Shown here piece after piece: positions 48,475 to 58,351 of a DNA stretch of 64,000 nt (within the stretch, counting starts at the first letter, position 1; each line of letters starts with the position of its first letter). The position numbers and the translations under genes were made by a program. Source of the DNA: Favolaschia claudopus (Eukaryota; Basidiomycota; Agaricomycetes; Agaricales; Mycenaceae). The stretch covers positions 1,612,001-1,676,000 of the forward strand of contig JAWWNJ010000008.1 in NCBI GenBank assembly GCA_037176885.1, given 5' to 3'. The notes below the pieces were generated by a model, which ran no database searches, had not been told where the DNA came from, and was given only the letters and a program-made list of their open reading frames with translations.

Positions 48475-49884
48475 CAGTTGCGGCAAGATCAAATTTCTTG
48501 CCTTTTTGGGAAATGCCATCAAAACTTCCTCGTCTCGACTCCCGCTCGCGGTTTGAGCTCAAAATACAACATATTATAGCGGTTCAAGTTGTGTATACAA
48601 TGAAGTATGTCTAGTACTTTGTCCACAAGTAATTATTTTCCTTCAATGCACAAAGACGACGAGGAAAAGACTGATATAAATGAATGACATACGTCCGGAA
48701 AGAATCCGACTCCCAGATTTGAGAAAGCAGCTCGAAGAACTGCTCTGCAGTACTAATCTCCATGTATCGTCTATGTCGTCTCACACGACGCTTCAACTCG
48801 GCCCACGCGTTCTCGATTGGCGAAAGATCCGGTGATCTTGCCGGCCATTGGAAGACACAAATCTCGTGGTCTTCAAACCACTGCTTTGCAAGCCGCGAGG
48901 TGTGCTTGGGGTCGTTGTCCTGCTGGAATGTGATGAATGTGTGCTCCCGATTCTCAAAATGATCATATATTGGGACCATGGCATGCTCCAGAATTTTCAC
49001 GTAGAGATCCGCGGTGAGGGTGCCATCGATGCGAATCAGTTTGGACACGCCTTTCGGATGAAGCGCACCCCAGACATTGACCTTCACTCCCTTCCGGCCA
49101 TGGGCCTCGGTCGCCTGGATGCTGCGGGGAGCAAGAGCATCCTTTCCGAGCCGTCGCCGAACATACCGCCGGCCATCTGAAACCCCAAGCACAATCTTGG
49201 ACTCGTCTGAGTTAATCAGAACGCCCCGGAGGAAGGTATCCTCCACAGTCCAGTCCTTGTAGCGCTCATACATGGACTGGCGCTGTGCAATGTGCCTGGG
49301 CAGCAGATTGGGCTTCTTCCGCTGGGCAAAGCCGCGTAGACCAAATCGGGCGAGAGAATTGCGAACCTGTGTCAGAAAGCATGTTACAACAAGAAAACAC
49401 TCCGAAAATCAAGCAAACGCACTGTACGGGCAGGTCTGTCATCAAACATGCCTCCCTGACATCTTCTCCATCGATGAGCTCCCCGGATTCAAGTCTTTCC
49501 TCAGCCTCTTTCAGCTGCTCATCCGAAATCAATCTCTTTCTCCCTGAGCGGCCGCGGCGGCCGTCATAGTAGCAGTCCCCATCATGGGCCTTTACGGTGT
49601 TGTAGTTGTTGGATAGGGTCCTCGGGTCAATGCGTTTGAAGGGAGTGCGCTGGCAGATCTGCGCAAATGATAGGCCGAGGTCGTCATGGAGAATCACGGC
49701 TTTTGCACGCTTTGTTGGCGTGCATTTCGTTGTATTGGCAGCACTGGGTGTGCTGGGTAGTGTAGTCGTCTGCTCGCGGGCCATAGCTAGTGTAGAGGAC
49801 AAGTTGTTGTGGGGCAGCGACGTCAGCGAGCTCAATTTGATGGCATTTCCCAAAAAGGCAAGAAATTTGATCTTGCCGCAACTG
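48475..49884 (-). mobile_element. Tc1/mariner-type DNA transposon, apparently intact
   Basis: 1,410-bp element. The left end starts CAGTTGCGGCAAGATCAAAT and the right end is its exact inverse; 49 bp are identical in both terminal inverted repeats. TA dinucleotides flank it at 48473-48474 and 49885-49886, the expected target duplication. Removing the element with one TA restores the host reading WSPMHDIPYW across the site, so the insertion is clean. Identical ends and an open transposase gene point to a recent event. Confidence 0.95.
48611..49784 (-). CDS. Tc1/mariner (DDE) transposase
   Basis: Cut-and-paste transposase of the element at 48475-49884. ATG 49782-49784 (MAREQTTTLP). The N-terminus has a helix-turn-helix-like region (LGLSFAQICQRTPFKRIDP) followed by a basic RGRSGRKRLISDEQ. 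One intron near 49436-49371 (GTACAG...CAG) links TDLP to VRNSLARFGLRGFAQRKKPN. The catalytic triad is readable: D in INSDESKIVLG, D in FQQDNDPKHTS and E in SPDLSPIENAWAELK, with 30-odd residues between the last two as expected. It ends at 48611 after about 365 residues, normal for the family. No stop or frameshift was seen, so it could be active. Confidence 0.9.
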
Positions 49885-51390
49885 TAGGTGACCAGCGAAC
49901 ACCTGATTGTTTTGAAAGTTCATTTTTGTGAGTTATCATTATTGCATCATGCCAGGCCTTTGCTTGATCAGAGACTGTTCTACTGTTGCGCAGTGTCCAA
50001 GATTGGTAGTCCAAATTTTCAATTTGATTCAGAGTAAGAAGACACCAATTGCAAAATTGAGTTGCATTGAACGCCATGTAGCCTGCCACTTTACGGATAG
50101 CCTGTAAATCAGCTATGAGCGGAACCACTGGAGTTGCGACATGAGTCCCTGCAGGATTTTGATATGTTGGCAGAACCTTCCCAGGAAGAGCAAAGGAGCT
50201 CATCATGTTGGCAAAAGCAATGAGAACATTCGTGATTGTCCAAACATTAGGGGCACCAGGACCTGGTATAAGTCCGAAGATAAAAATGTTTTCTAGGTTA
50301 AATCGAACTTCGATGGGAAGGCTGAGGCAGTACAAAACAATGACTCCATATGAGACCACTGGACCTAGAGAATATTTGAGTCAATGTAATTGTAACTTGA
50401 AAGCAAGGAGCAGCTTACCAGCAATCTTGTTCATAAAAGGATTAAACCAATCAACGTAGGAGCCAAAGACCAGATGGTATCTGGAGAGCAGAAAATTCCC
50501 AAGACTTCGCCAAGCGGGGCTGTCATGGATGTCGTTCATTACCACTGGTTGTGGCACATTTAACCGTGCTTGATCTTCTCTGTAAAGTCTTTTCAAGATG
50601 ATCCTCAATGTCCTTTCTGGAAAGGAAAAATTGTAGCCAAGACTCAAATGACTGAGTTGGATAGAAGCATTTAGGGACCTTCTTTCTAGTTCCATTGCGA
50701 AGTTGAACCTGTTTCCAGAGTGTAGTGCCACAAGGTACAGCCCGCGGTGATTTTTCCCAGTCACAGAGAGTTGGAAGATTTTGCATTGTATACGGCTTGT
50801 AGCAAGTGGGACAGCAAGGAGTTCGGATGATTTCAGGCTCTAGCATGCCTTTGTAGGCAGATCGTATATCTTGCGGAATACCAGCAGTTGGAGATTCAAT
50901 GTCATACCCAGCAACCTGAAGCACCCCGAAGATCAAAGTAATTGTTGCCTGAACAATCAGACCTAGAGCCTTGAGTAAAATTCCAGAGTTTCTGCGACTC
51001 AATCCAACATGAAGATTTGCCCAAACTGCCAGTGTTACGCAGAGGCCAACAATAGGAGCCAGAGCTACAGATGAAGCTTCACCAAAATGTAGCTTAGCAT
51101 AGTATTGATTTTGTACCTGTTTGAAAGACATCCCGTGAAGGCAATGACGGTCGTACCTGGTTTTTCGGCTCTTGGTCTTGTATGATTGTATCGTAAACTC
51201 CTGTCTGGGCACGTAATTCCTCAAGGTAATCTGTTTCCTGGTGATCGTGGTGTGTAGATGCGCCAACTAGTTTTCCTTGTTGAATTTGTCCATGCACTAG
51301 CACTGTAGACTTGATACAGCGAGAACACGTACAAAGCACTCGTTTAGGTGCAGCAGATTGGGGGAGGGGCAGATCCATGAGACGAGCCAT

Positions 51391-52430
51391 CCATATCGGC
51401 GGCTCTCAACCGTAACCAATCTCTTCAGGTATGAAGAGAAAAGAAGGTAGCCAGTAAAGTAGGTAGCAAATGCCATGATCCTCTCCACCACCTCAGACAC
51501 ACGCTCTTCCATCTCCTCCTCATCCTCCTCATCCGTTTCCCAGTCTCCCTCATCTTCAGAGACTGACTATTTCCACATCAGAGTCCTCCTCCCCCTCTTC
51601 ATTCCCCTGCTCCCTAGACTCCTCCTTCATCCTCACTTCAGGCCTCAGTGTCCAGTAAAGCGACGGCCATATGCACTGTGAAGGTAGAGGTACATGAAAA
51701 TCACGTACCTCGGTACCCCGATTTTCATGTACCCACACTCTGAATATCAGCCAACGTAACTTGAGTTTCATGTCCTATTCCCTGAATGAAATCATGTTCC
51801 TTTTCGACGTTTTCATGTGCCATTTTCATGTACCGATTCAGAACCCCTCCCAAAACCATAGGAATTGTCCATAATCGAGGTGGGGCCGATTGAATTTATA
51901 GGACAAATATATGATATTGGAACTCTATATAGCAGATATGAGTGCGCTTGATGCCCTCGCTCAAGCGCGAGGGCGGCGGCGGCATTGACAGCGACAGTGA
52001 CGGCGACGGCGAGATGCGTTCGCGAGGTGGTCGTGGTGGGAGGGAAGTATAAGAGCGTTGTGAGAGCGTCCGCACATGCAGCATGTGCTGCGGATCTGGA
52101 GCTCTGACATCACTTCCCGGCATTTCGGCATTTGGACTTGCACATTCTTTTGTGATTTCTGCTCAGCACCACCCTCCGATTTTCATGTCAAGTTCCTGTA
52201 AGGCAGTTAGATTGAGCGTTTGAGATCAAGGATCATCATACCTGTCCCAGACATGTTCATCTTCGTCAGCTCAAACAACTGCTTCACCACTAGCTCCTCC
52301 AGTTTGTTGACAGCCAGTCTATAATCCCGGGTGGGACAAGCAGGACACGCCAACTCACCCTATAAATTTGTAAGCTGCCGCTCCGCCCTCCTTGCTTTCT
52401 CCCATTGTTGGGAAAATGGCTGAAGCAGAA
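51391..52430. other. Transposon flank with hairpins
   Basis: Upstream of the transposase head. Besides the hairpin at 51689-51733 (listed separately) it contains further ATTTTCATGTACC (51822-51834) and GATTTTCATGTC (about 52180) words. Short Ser-rich frames near 51475-51600 are not convincing genes. Confidence 0.35.
51689..51733. repeat. Perfect 14-bp stem hairpin
   Basis: GGTACATGAAAATC at 51689-51702 is the exact inverse of GATTTTCATGTACC at 51720-51733, with a 17-nt loop that itself contains GTACC and GGTAC. A further ATTTTCATGTACC lies at 51822-51834. This may be the terminal-repeat core of a small element. Confidence 0.5.
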
Positions 52431-52839
52431 TTTGAACCTGCGACCTTTTTTTTTTTTTTTTTTTTGATGTTCGTGCGAACTTTGTTCGCGTGACTTTTAC
52501 GGCAACTGATAATGGATCAGCCCCGCAAGTCCGAAAGATAAGGAGGAACACATGACCTCCAAAGGGGGTGGGAAATCCAAAGGGTAGGAATGCCTTTACG
52601 CACGAACGGCTGTCGCCGAACAGTGTGGGACTCTGCCGAATCCGGCAATACCCACTAAACCTCCCAAAAGTGGCTTCTGTGAGGTTTGAGCTCTCGCCAT
52701 CGCGAGACTCACGGCATTCAGTTTACCTAAAGCCAGGGGTGCAGGAAAGCCATTACACCATGCAACCCCAAACCTGTGACCTTCTCATGTCATGTGAGAT
52801 GCTCTAACCCGAAGGTATCGAAACTGAGCTATTCTGCCA
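52422..52839 (-). pseudogene. tRNA-like sequence split by a SINE
   Basis: Minus strand. The 5' part (52839-52771) has an acceptor-like GGCAGAA, TAGCTCAGTT...GTTAGAGC as D arm with an oversized loop, and a perfect 5-bp anticodon stem TCTCA/TGAGA around a CATGACA loop, then AGGTCACAGG. After the SINE it resumes as GGTCGCAGG, TTCAAAT loop, TCTGC and TTCAGCC, which pairs with the acceptor start with one mismatch. Position 33 is not U and the D loop is too long, so it is a pseudogene or the head of another SINE, not a working tRNA. Confidence 0.5.
52434..52770 (-). mobile_element. SINE with tRNA-like head and poly(A) tail
   Basis: On the minus strand the head at about 52770 reads GGGTTGCATGGTGTAATGGC, close to a tRNA A-box region (tRNA-Gln/Glu type). 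Further on is GAGCTCAAACCTCAC, a degenerate B box. The element ends in a 20-nt A tract (the T run at 52446-52465). AACCTG(C/T)GACCTT flanks both sides (52435-52447 and 52771-52783), a target-site duplication with one mismatch. No protein is encoded, as expected. Confidence 0.6.
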
Positions 52840-55339
52840 ATAGTGTGAATGGGACACGTGTTGGTATCATACATCTTATGTTGCTTAATGTCTGACCAGC
52901 AGCAAGAGGAGAATAGTCAGTGAGGAAGCAGAGTTAGGTGGAAAGAGAGAAAGACGTGTGAAGATCTCGAGGTGAAGTTGAATGGACAGACCAAAGTCGC
53001 AGCAGGTGCAGGAGGTGGTACAACAGCAGAGCAACAGCAGGGGACAGCGGGCAGAGGCAGGGGGGTTAAACGCGGTTTTTGGGTTCCCTCTTTTGTCCTG
53101 CCGCCCAACGTGTGTTGCGCCTCTGTTCAAAGCCCAAGCGTTGTTCAGAGGGAGACAAGACAGGTTTTTAGGATGAACACGCCACGCGTTTTTTTCATAG
53201 CTGATTCTGAAAGTGCCGATCCCGGTCGCCTGGTGGCTCCTTGTGGCTGCTGTTGGCATCCTATGCTACAGGAGCGACAAGAGCACTGGAACGTACTGCA
53301 GGTAGCTCTTTCATTTGACAATCGAGGCTTTCTGAGTTGGATGTGAACTGTTGCAAACAAGCCAAGGAAGGCCATCATCCTAAGTCAAACTTGAGAAGAA
53401 GCAGACTGAACGTGTCAATGTTGTCATGTGCCTTAATGAATGTGTCACGTGTTCCCCCCGTTGTGTTGGTATTTAACCAAAGCTAATCTCCTCAACACTA
53501 AACGCAGCATAGTACACCGTTCCCACCCCAGACTCACGCTGCCTCCGCAGCAGTTGGAACGTTACAGATTGAAGAGCCGGGTGAGTGTTTCATCTGTGAT
53601 TCAGAATGCATGCAGACAGCCCCAGCAGCGTTTCGTTCTTCAACCTTATCAAATCAGCCACCTACTCCATATTTTCGGCCCTAGACTTAATCTAGAATCG
53701 GCGCAAATTCTGCATATGTATTGTCAGCACGACTTCGAGAAAACTGTCATGGCCATGCTTGAAGGTACGCCTGTCTCACCCGGCCCTTGTCGTTGCTCTC
53801 AATCTCCTTAGACCTAGCAAATGATGGAAAATGAAAACAATGCAGAGGGATGAGAGATTGAGCGAGAGCCTTGAGCCAGAGAGTGATAAGTTTGGCGGAC
53901 ATGACGCCACATCAAATTGAGTATCGTAGTGTTTGGATTTGATCCAGTGGCAGTTCTGTCTTCTTCTCGGCCACCATGTTGCAAGCCTCCAGTCCTTCCG
54001 TTCACAGATCACACAACAAAAGCCGCAAAGATAAGGGTGAGATACCACCTGTCATATTTAGCTGTCCAGAACAGTTAATTTCTTGGGTTGGTAGCTCAAG
54101 TGACTCCTTGGTCACAGCTGAGCCTAACACCCACCCAGTTAGATGAAGCAGAAGATTGCGCGTCTTCGATTCTAATTTTCCATGGTCTTGAGTACGTGTT
54201 TCGTGGTCTGTGTCCCCGCTCCGACTCTGCTACTTTCCTCAACAGCTGCTGTGGTCCCTTCCGACTTTCTGTCCATTCCACCACACTCTCCGCCTCTACC
54301 GTGCTTACTCTGCACACTGCAACACTGCAAATGCACCCTCTTCCAGCCTGTGCTTGTCTTTAACCCCCCGTGCAGGTCGATTGCACTGAACCCTTTGCGT
54401 TTGCTATCCTTTCGCTGCGCACTGCAGTCCCCTCCGTCCTTGCCACTCTCCAGCACCTGTATTCGCTGTGGTCTACAGACAGATTGCGTTGATCGGACTT
54501 CATTCAGGCCTATGCCGACTTTTTTCATTTGTTGTCCAATCCGCAGCCCCTCAGAATGTAATCAATTCCTCTTCTTATCTTTGCATCAGCTTGGTCGTCT
54601 ATTTGCCTTACTTACTTTGCACCACCATGTATAGCTATAGCAAATGTATCTACTTCACCAAAATTCCTATTTGTCAGTTGCATTCGTATGCAAAAGATGG
54701 ATTTCAAGCATTTTGAAACTACGTGCTTTTTTTTGAATTTTTAAAATTGTCCAGATGATCTTTAGGGCCAGTCTTTGCACAAAGGTACAAGTCGCTACAA
54801 ATTTTCTACAATCTCACCTTAGGCAACTGATAAGCCCTGTTCATGTTGGGCGTTGAGCTTTCATCCTCATTGCACGCCTTTAAATCTTTGTCACCTTCTT
54901 CGCCGTTGATAGCAAGTTTGACATATGTTCTATTGCTGATTTGCCATACAATTAGTGATAGTTAGAGAAGATATTGTCTTGCAAACTTACAGTATACTTT
55001 TTGAGGGTACTGGAGGTTCGGAAAAAGTTGACCAAGGTCGACATCTCGTTCTCTAAGCTCGCGATTCGGAACTGAAAAAGAACAGATAAAGATATCAATA
55101 TCTGTTACAAAAAACAGAGGCACACACAAGCCGTAGGTTCACCAGTGAGAGACATGGCAAGGGTGTGATCAGAGTATGGTCAGTGGTTAAGAATGAGATG
55201 GGTCAGTGATGTCTGGGAGTGATCGATATCAGCATAGCCTCCTGTTTGACAGAAGCTGTCAAAGAAAATGTGGGAAAGAAGAAAGGCCGAGATGACTTCA
55301 TTAATTGGAGTCAAATTGAACATGTTGAGTGCATCCAGA
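52840..55339. other. Gene-poor stretch
   Basis: No gene could be assembled. On the minus strand near 55070-55000, FRIASLENEMSTLVNFFRTS precedes a GT donor, and NGEEGDKDLKACNEDESS follows near 54890; these look like exon scraps of an unknown coiled-coil protein. The plus-strand frames at 53440-53811 and 54182-54634 are Ser/Leu/Pro-rich without family motifs. Confidence 0.3.
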
Positions 55340-55650
55340 GTCGAATAGAGGCACTGAGCAAGCAAACCACACCGTGATGCAAAAGGTTGTGTCAATGCAT
55401 TAACACCAGACAGAAGGATTGGGTGAATAAACTTCCAGCTGTGGAATTTATGCTGAATTCAGCTCGCCGAGATACGACGGGATATTCCCCATTCTTCTTG
55501 AACACAGGCAGAATGCTCTGTTCATTACTGTGAAATTTGGATTGCTCCTGTGAATTCTCTAGAATCGCTAACTTTGCACTCCAACACTGCCTTGCCGTCA
55601 TGGCTGCTCATGACAGTGTGATTGCAGCGCAAGTCTCACTCAGCTAACTG
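55340..55650 (+). pseudogene. Ty3/gypsy integrase fragment
   Basis: Plus strand reads NTRQKDWVNKLPAVEFMLNS, ARRDTTGYSPFFLNTGRM and, in another frame, FALQHCLAVMAAHDSVIAAQ. RQKDWV..L..VEF..N and GYSPFFLNTGR are typical of chromovirus/gypsy integrase ends in mushroom genomes. No reverse transcriptase, LTR or start accompanies it, and the frame is broken between the two parts. Confidence 0.6.
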
Positions 55651-55655
55651 CAAGT

Positions 55656-56004
55656 TGTTGAACAGGCAAGCACAGAGGTCTGAAGTCAACAGTGAGAACT
55701 GTAGTAGATTGCAATGTGAAGTAAATACTTGCCTGAAGTCAACAGTGAGAACTGAGGACTCAAGGCACTAGCTAGGCTGTATATATAGGTACAGGAACAA
55801 AGGGAATGCTACATATGGTAGATAAAGGGAAGACCTAATTGGGCACAAAGGAACTAGCTAATTGGGAACAAGGGGATTAAGCCATAAAGAGAACAAAGGA
55901 CATAGGAGCAGTAGGATCAGATATCAATGATAGAATCATAAAGGATCAATGTGGTGACACTCATGAGAGTGAGAGATGTCAGAGGCAAAACCCACATTCC
56001 AACA
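55656..56004 (-). mobile_element. Solo copia LTR
   Basis: Inverse of the LTRs at 56748-57101 and 62546-62894: begins TGTTGAACAGG and ends CCCACATTCCAACA. It has the internal stretch GTAGATTGCAATGTGAAGTA also seen in the 62.5-kb LTR but absent from the 56.7-kb LTR. CAAGTTG occurs at both borders (55651-55657 and 56003-56009), overlapping the termini, a plausible target duplication. The right flank (56005-56035) resembles the copia RNase H sequence at 62160-62190. Confidence 0.75.
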
Positions 56005-56747
56005 AGTTGCAATTCACTGTCTCTCTTTCTACTACATATCAAACTATTGATCAATATATGTTTAGGTTTGCGCCAAACCCATCATCTTTATTGATGAGAA
56101 GCAAAAGAAAAGGCCGCAATTCACCGGGATCCCTTTTGATCTGTATAGAACAATCTCTGTGCTTACTGTGTTGCACTAGTTGTTTGTCCACCAAATTCTG
56201 TTGGAATTGTGGTGGAGCATAGTGCTACCTATACACTGCAATGTCTTGGTGGTCATAAAAAACTCATTTATAACACTGGTACAGTAGGCCCTATGGATTG
56301 AACATCTTGCTCTTCGGCCTATTTCCACGCATAATCGTTTTAGTAGGTAACATCTCTTTCAGCCTTGCAAAGGATATGAGCTCGTTGATGTTGCACTGAT
56401 GATAAAATGCTGCGTCCAATTTATTTAGTTTTGTGCATCGCGGTTCAAGAGCTTGACGACAGTGATGGAACTGAAGTTGCGCCGCTTGCTGGAAACCAAT
56501 TGTGTTTCTTTCCATGGGCGTTATAAGTGTTTGGTACATGTTGTGAGCAAGACTGTGAATAGAAACCAGAGAATGTAAGTACTGGCAACGAGAATGAAGC
56601 ACTTACGCACTCGCAGGCCATGATATGATGGACTTGACGAGTTTGTGGACTGGACAGTGACCAAGTTGTTGGCTTTGTTCTCTGGAAAGCAAGGTGAGTG
56701 TACCTTTGGTGTTGTCCAATGGAGGGCAAGAAAGACAAAGGTCAGTG
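56005..56747. other. Short gap between LTRs
   Basis: Starts with a ~30-bp scrap resembling copia RNase H coding sequence. The minus-strand open frames at 56291-56740 have no recognisable domain. No gene is supported. Confidence 0.3.
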
Positions 56748-57101
56748 TGTTGGAATGTGGGTTTTGCCTCTGACATCTCTCACTCTCATGAGTGTCACCA
56801 CTTTGATCCTTCATGATCCTATACCACTTTGATCCTTCATGATCCTATCATCAATATCTGATCCTACTGATCCTATGCACCCCTATGATCCTTTATGATC
56901 CTATCATTGATACCTGATCCTACTGATCCTATGTCCCTTGTTCCCAATTAGGTAGTTCCTTTGTGCCCAATTAGGTCTTCCCTTTATCTTACCATATGTA
57001 GCATTCCCTTTGTTCCTGTACATATATATACAGCCTAGCTAGTGCCTTGAGTCCTGAGTTCTCACTGTTGACTTCAGACCTCTGTGCTTGCCTGTTCAAC
57101 A
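56748..57101 (+). mobile_element. Copia 5' LTR
   Basis: 354 bp from TGTTGGAATG to CTGTTCAACA. It contains a run of GATCCT units (GATCCTTCATGATCCTAT and variants), CATATATATACAGCC as a probable TATA region, and the conserved TCACTGTTGACTTCAGACC near the end. The sequence following it (GGTTATGGGCCCC, 57102-57114) is the candidate primer-binding site. Confidence 0.85.
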
Positions 57102-57484
57102 GGTTATGGGCCCCGGCCTTTGAACATCTCCTGAGTTTATCATCCTGAGATCTCATCCCTCTGCGCTCTTCACTCTCTTTGCCCTTATAGTGTGTGTGTT
57201 TAAGTCCCTTTAAGTCTTGTAGTTAGGAACACCAACTGTTGGGACAAATCCTCTTTGAGAGGTAGTCTTTGATCCACCAGAAAACAAATGGTAGTCAATC
57301 CTGTTGATTCTGGGGTTAGGGCCTGAATGCCTTACAACTGGGTGTTCTTTAGCATCAGTTACATACCTACTTTGGTTTCCTCTCCACACACACACTCCTG
57401 AGGGCGCCATCTGTTTGTGCAGGTGGTTTTAGCATCTTTCCTGCGCATTTCCATTCCCTATATCCCCCATATTCTCTCCCTGCC

Positions 57485-58351
57485 ATGACTCATGATGAGA
57501 GGCTTCCCATCCTTACCAAGGAGTCTATATTCTCTAACTGGTCCAGTGACTCCAAGGCTAAACTCAAAACCAAGGGTGTCTGGTCTTACTGCCTGCCTGC
57601 AGCTTCTGATGCAGAAATCAACACAGAGGCTAGAGACAGATGCTCTGGTCTCTTGTGGCAGATGTTGGGTGATGATGTCAAGCCTCTTGTCAAGGAACAT
57701 GAGGATGATCCTTGCTATCTTTGGACAGCTTTGGAACAGCGCTTTTCCCCTAGAAAGGCAGGTGCTCGTTTCACTGCTTACCGCACTCTCACCTCTATTC
57801 GTCTTGGTGAGGGTGAGAGCTTAATCTCTCTGGTTGGTCGCACTGCTACTGCCATGAGAGCGCTCAAAGAGTCTCGCACCAAGGACTTCACTCTAGACAA
57901 TGCAGATGCAGAGTTGCATGCCATGGTCCTCCTTATGGCTCTCCCTGATGAAGGGCGCCCTTTGAGCAATCCCCTGATGATCTGGATGCCACTAAAGTCG
58001 AACTTGCCTATACCAATGACCAGGCATTCAGATCTGCTAATCAGGGAGATGCCAACCAGAATCCTCTCTCTGGTCTGGCCATGGTTGTATCTACCTCTGC
58101 TCCTGCTGCCCCCTCATCTCCTGCTGTTGCTCTTGCTGCTGCACCACCTCCCGCACCTGCTGCGACTTCGGTCTGCCCAGGGTGTGGGAAATCTCAATCG
58201 CTGCTTCAAGTTCCTTGAACTTATTGGAAAGAAGCAACCTGGTGGTGGTCCAAATGCAACGTCCCAAGTGGCCTCTAATGCAAGTCTTCCCACTTCAGCT
58301 TTTGCTGACTGGGATATTACTCGGAGAGTTAAAGCGTACTCGCATTGTTAG
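57485..58351 (+). pseudogene. Copia gag-like gene, broken
   Basis: ATG 57485. The head ILTKESIFSNWSSDSKAKL and RDRCSGLLWQMLGDDVKPLV, CYLWTALEQRFSPRKAGARF and ELHAMVLLMALPDE are typical of copia nucleocapsid (UBN2-like) proteins that coat the RNA. At about 57957 the frame shifts; the natural continuation EQSPDDLDATKVELAYTNDQ lies in another frame. The zinc knuckle (CPGCGKSQS with CFKFLELIGKK) is split between frames near 58190. The gene then runs into foreign sequence at about 58320 (ADWDITRR), marking the deletion border. Not functional. Confidence 0.75.

Larger units (their letters stand above)
47680..51390 (-). pseudogene. CACTA/Tnp2-like transposase gene, 5' and central parts, disrupted
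   Basis: DNA-transposon protein related to Tnp2 of CACTA elements as found in mushrooms. The Cys-containing head is PKRVLCTCSRCIKSTVLVHG near 51340. It is followed by EIIRTPCCPTCYKPYTMQNL near 50820, CDWEKSPRAVPCGTTLWKQV, FYPTQSFESWLQFFLSRKDIE near 50650, YVDWFNPFMNKIAGK near 50440 and LPIEVRFNLENIFIFGLIPG near 50280. A Tc1/mariner element interrupts the gene at 48475-49884. The host frame resumes as HDIPYWDPVKHVVLGFMHNW, an acidic linker, LPTWVARPPTNLSESTHGKL and ILILPELWWKQ. A frame change follows at about 47870 (SLLQK to NFHYLIGCTNIISS), and the reading reaches WGPMP near 47690 before the inverted segment. Insertion, frameshift and inversion leave it dead. Confidence 0.8.

Noticed and set aside
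53440..54634. Candidate genes at 53440-53811 and 54182-54634
   Set aside because: Ser/Leu/Pro-rich frames without domains, with equally long frames on the opposite strand.
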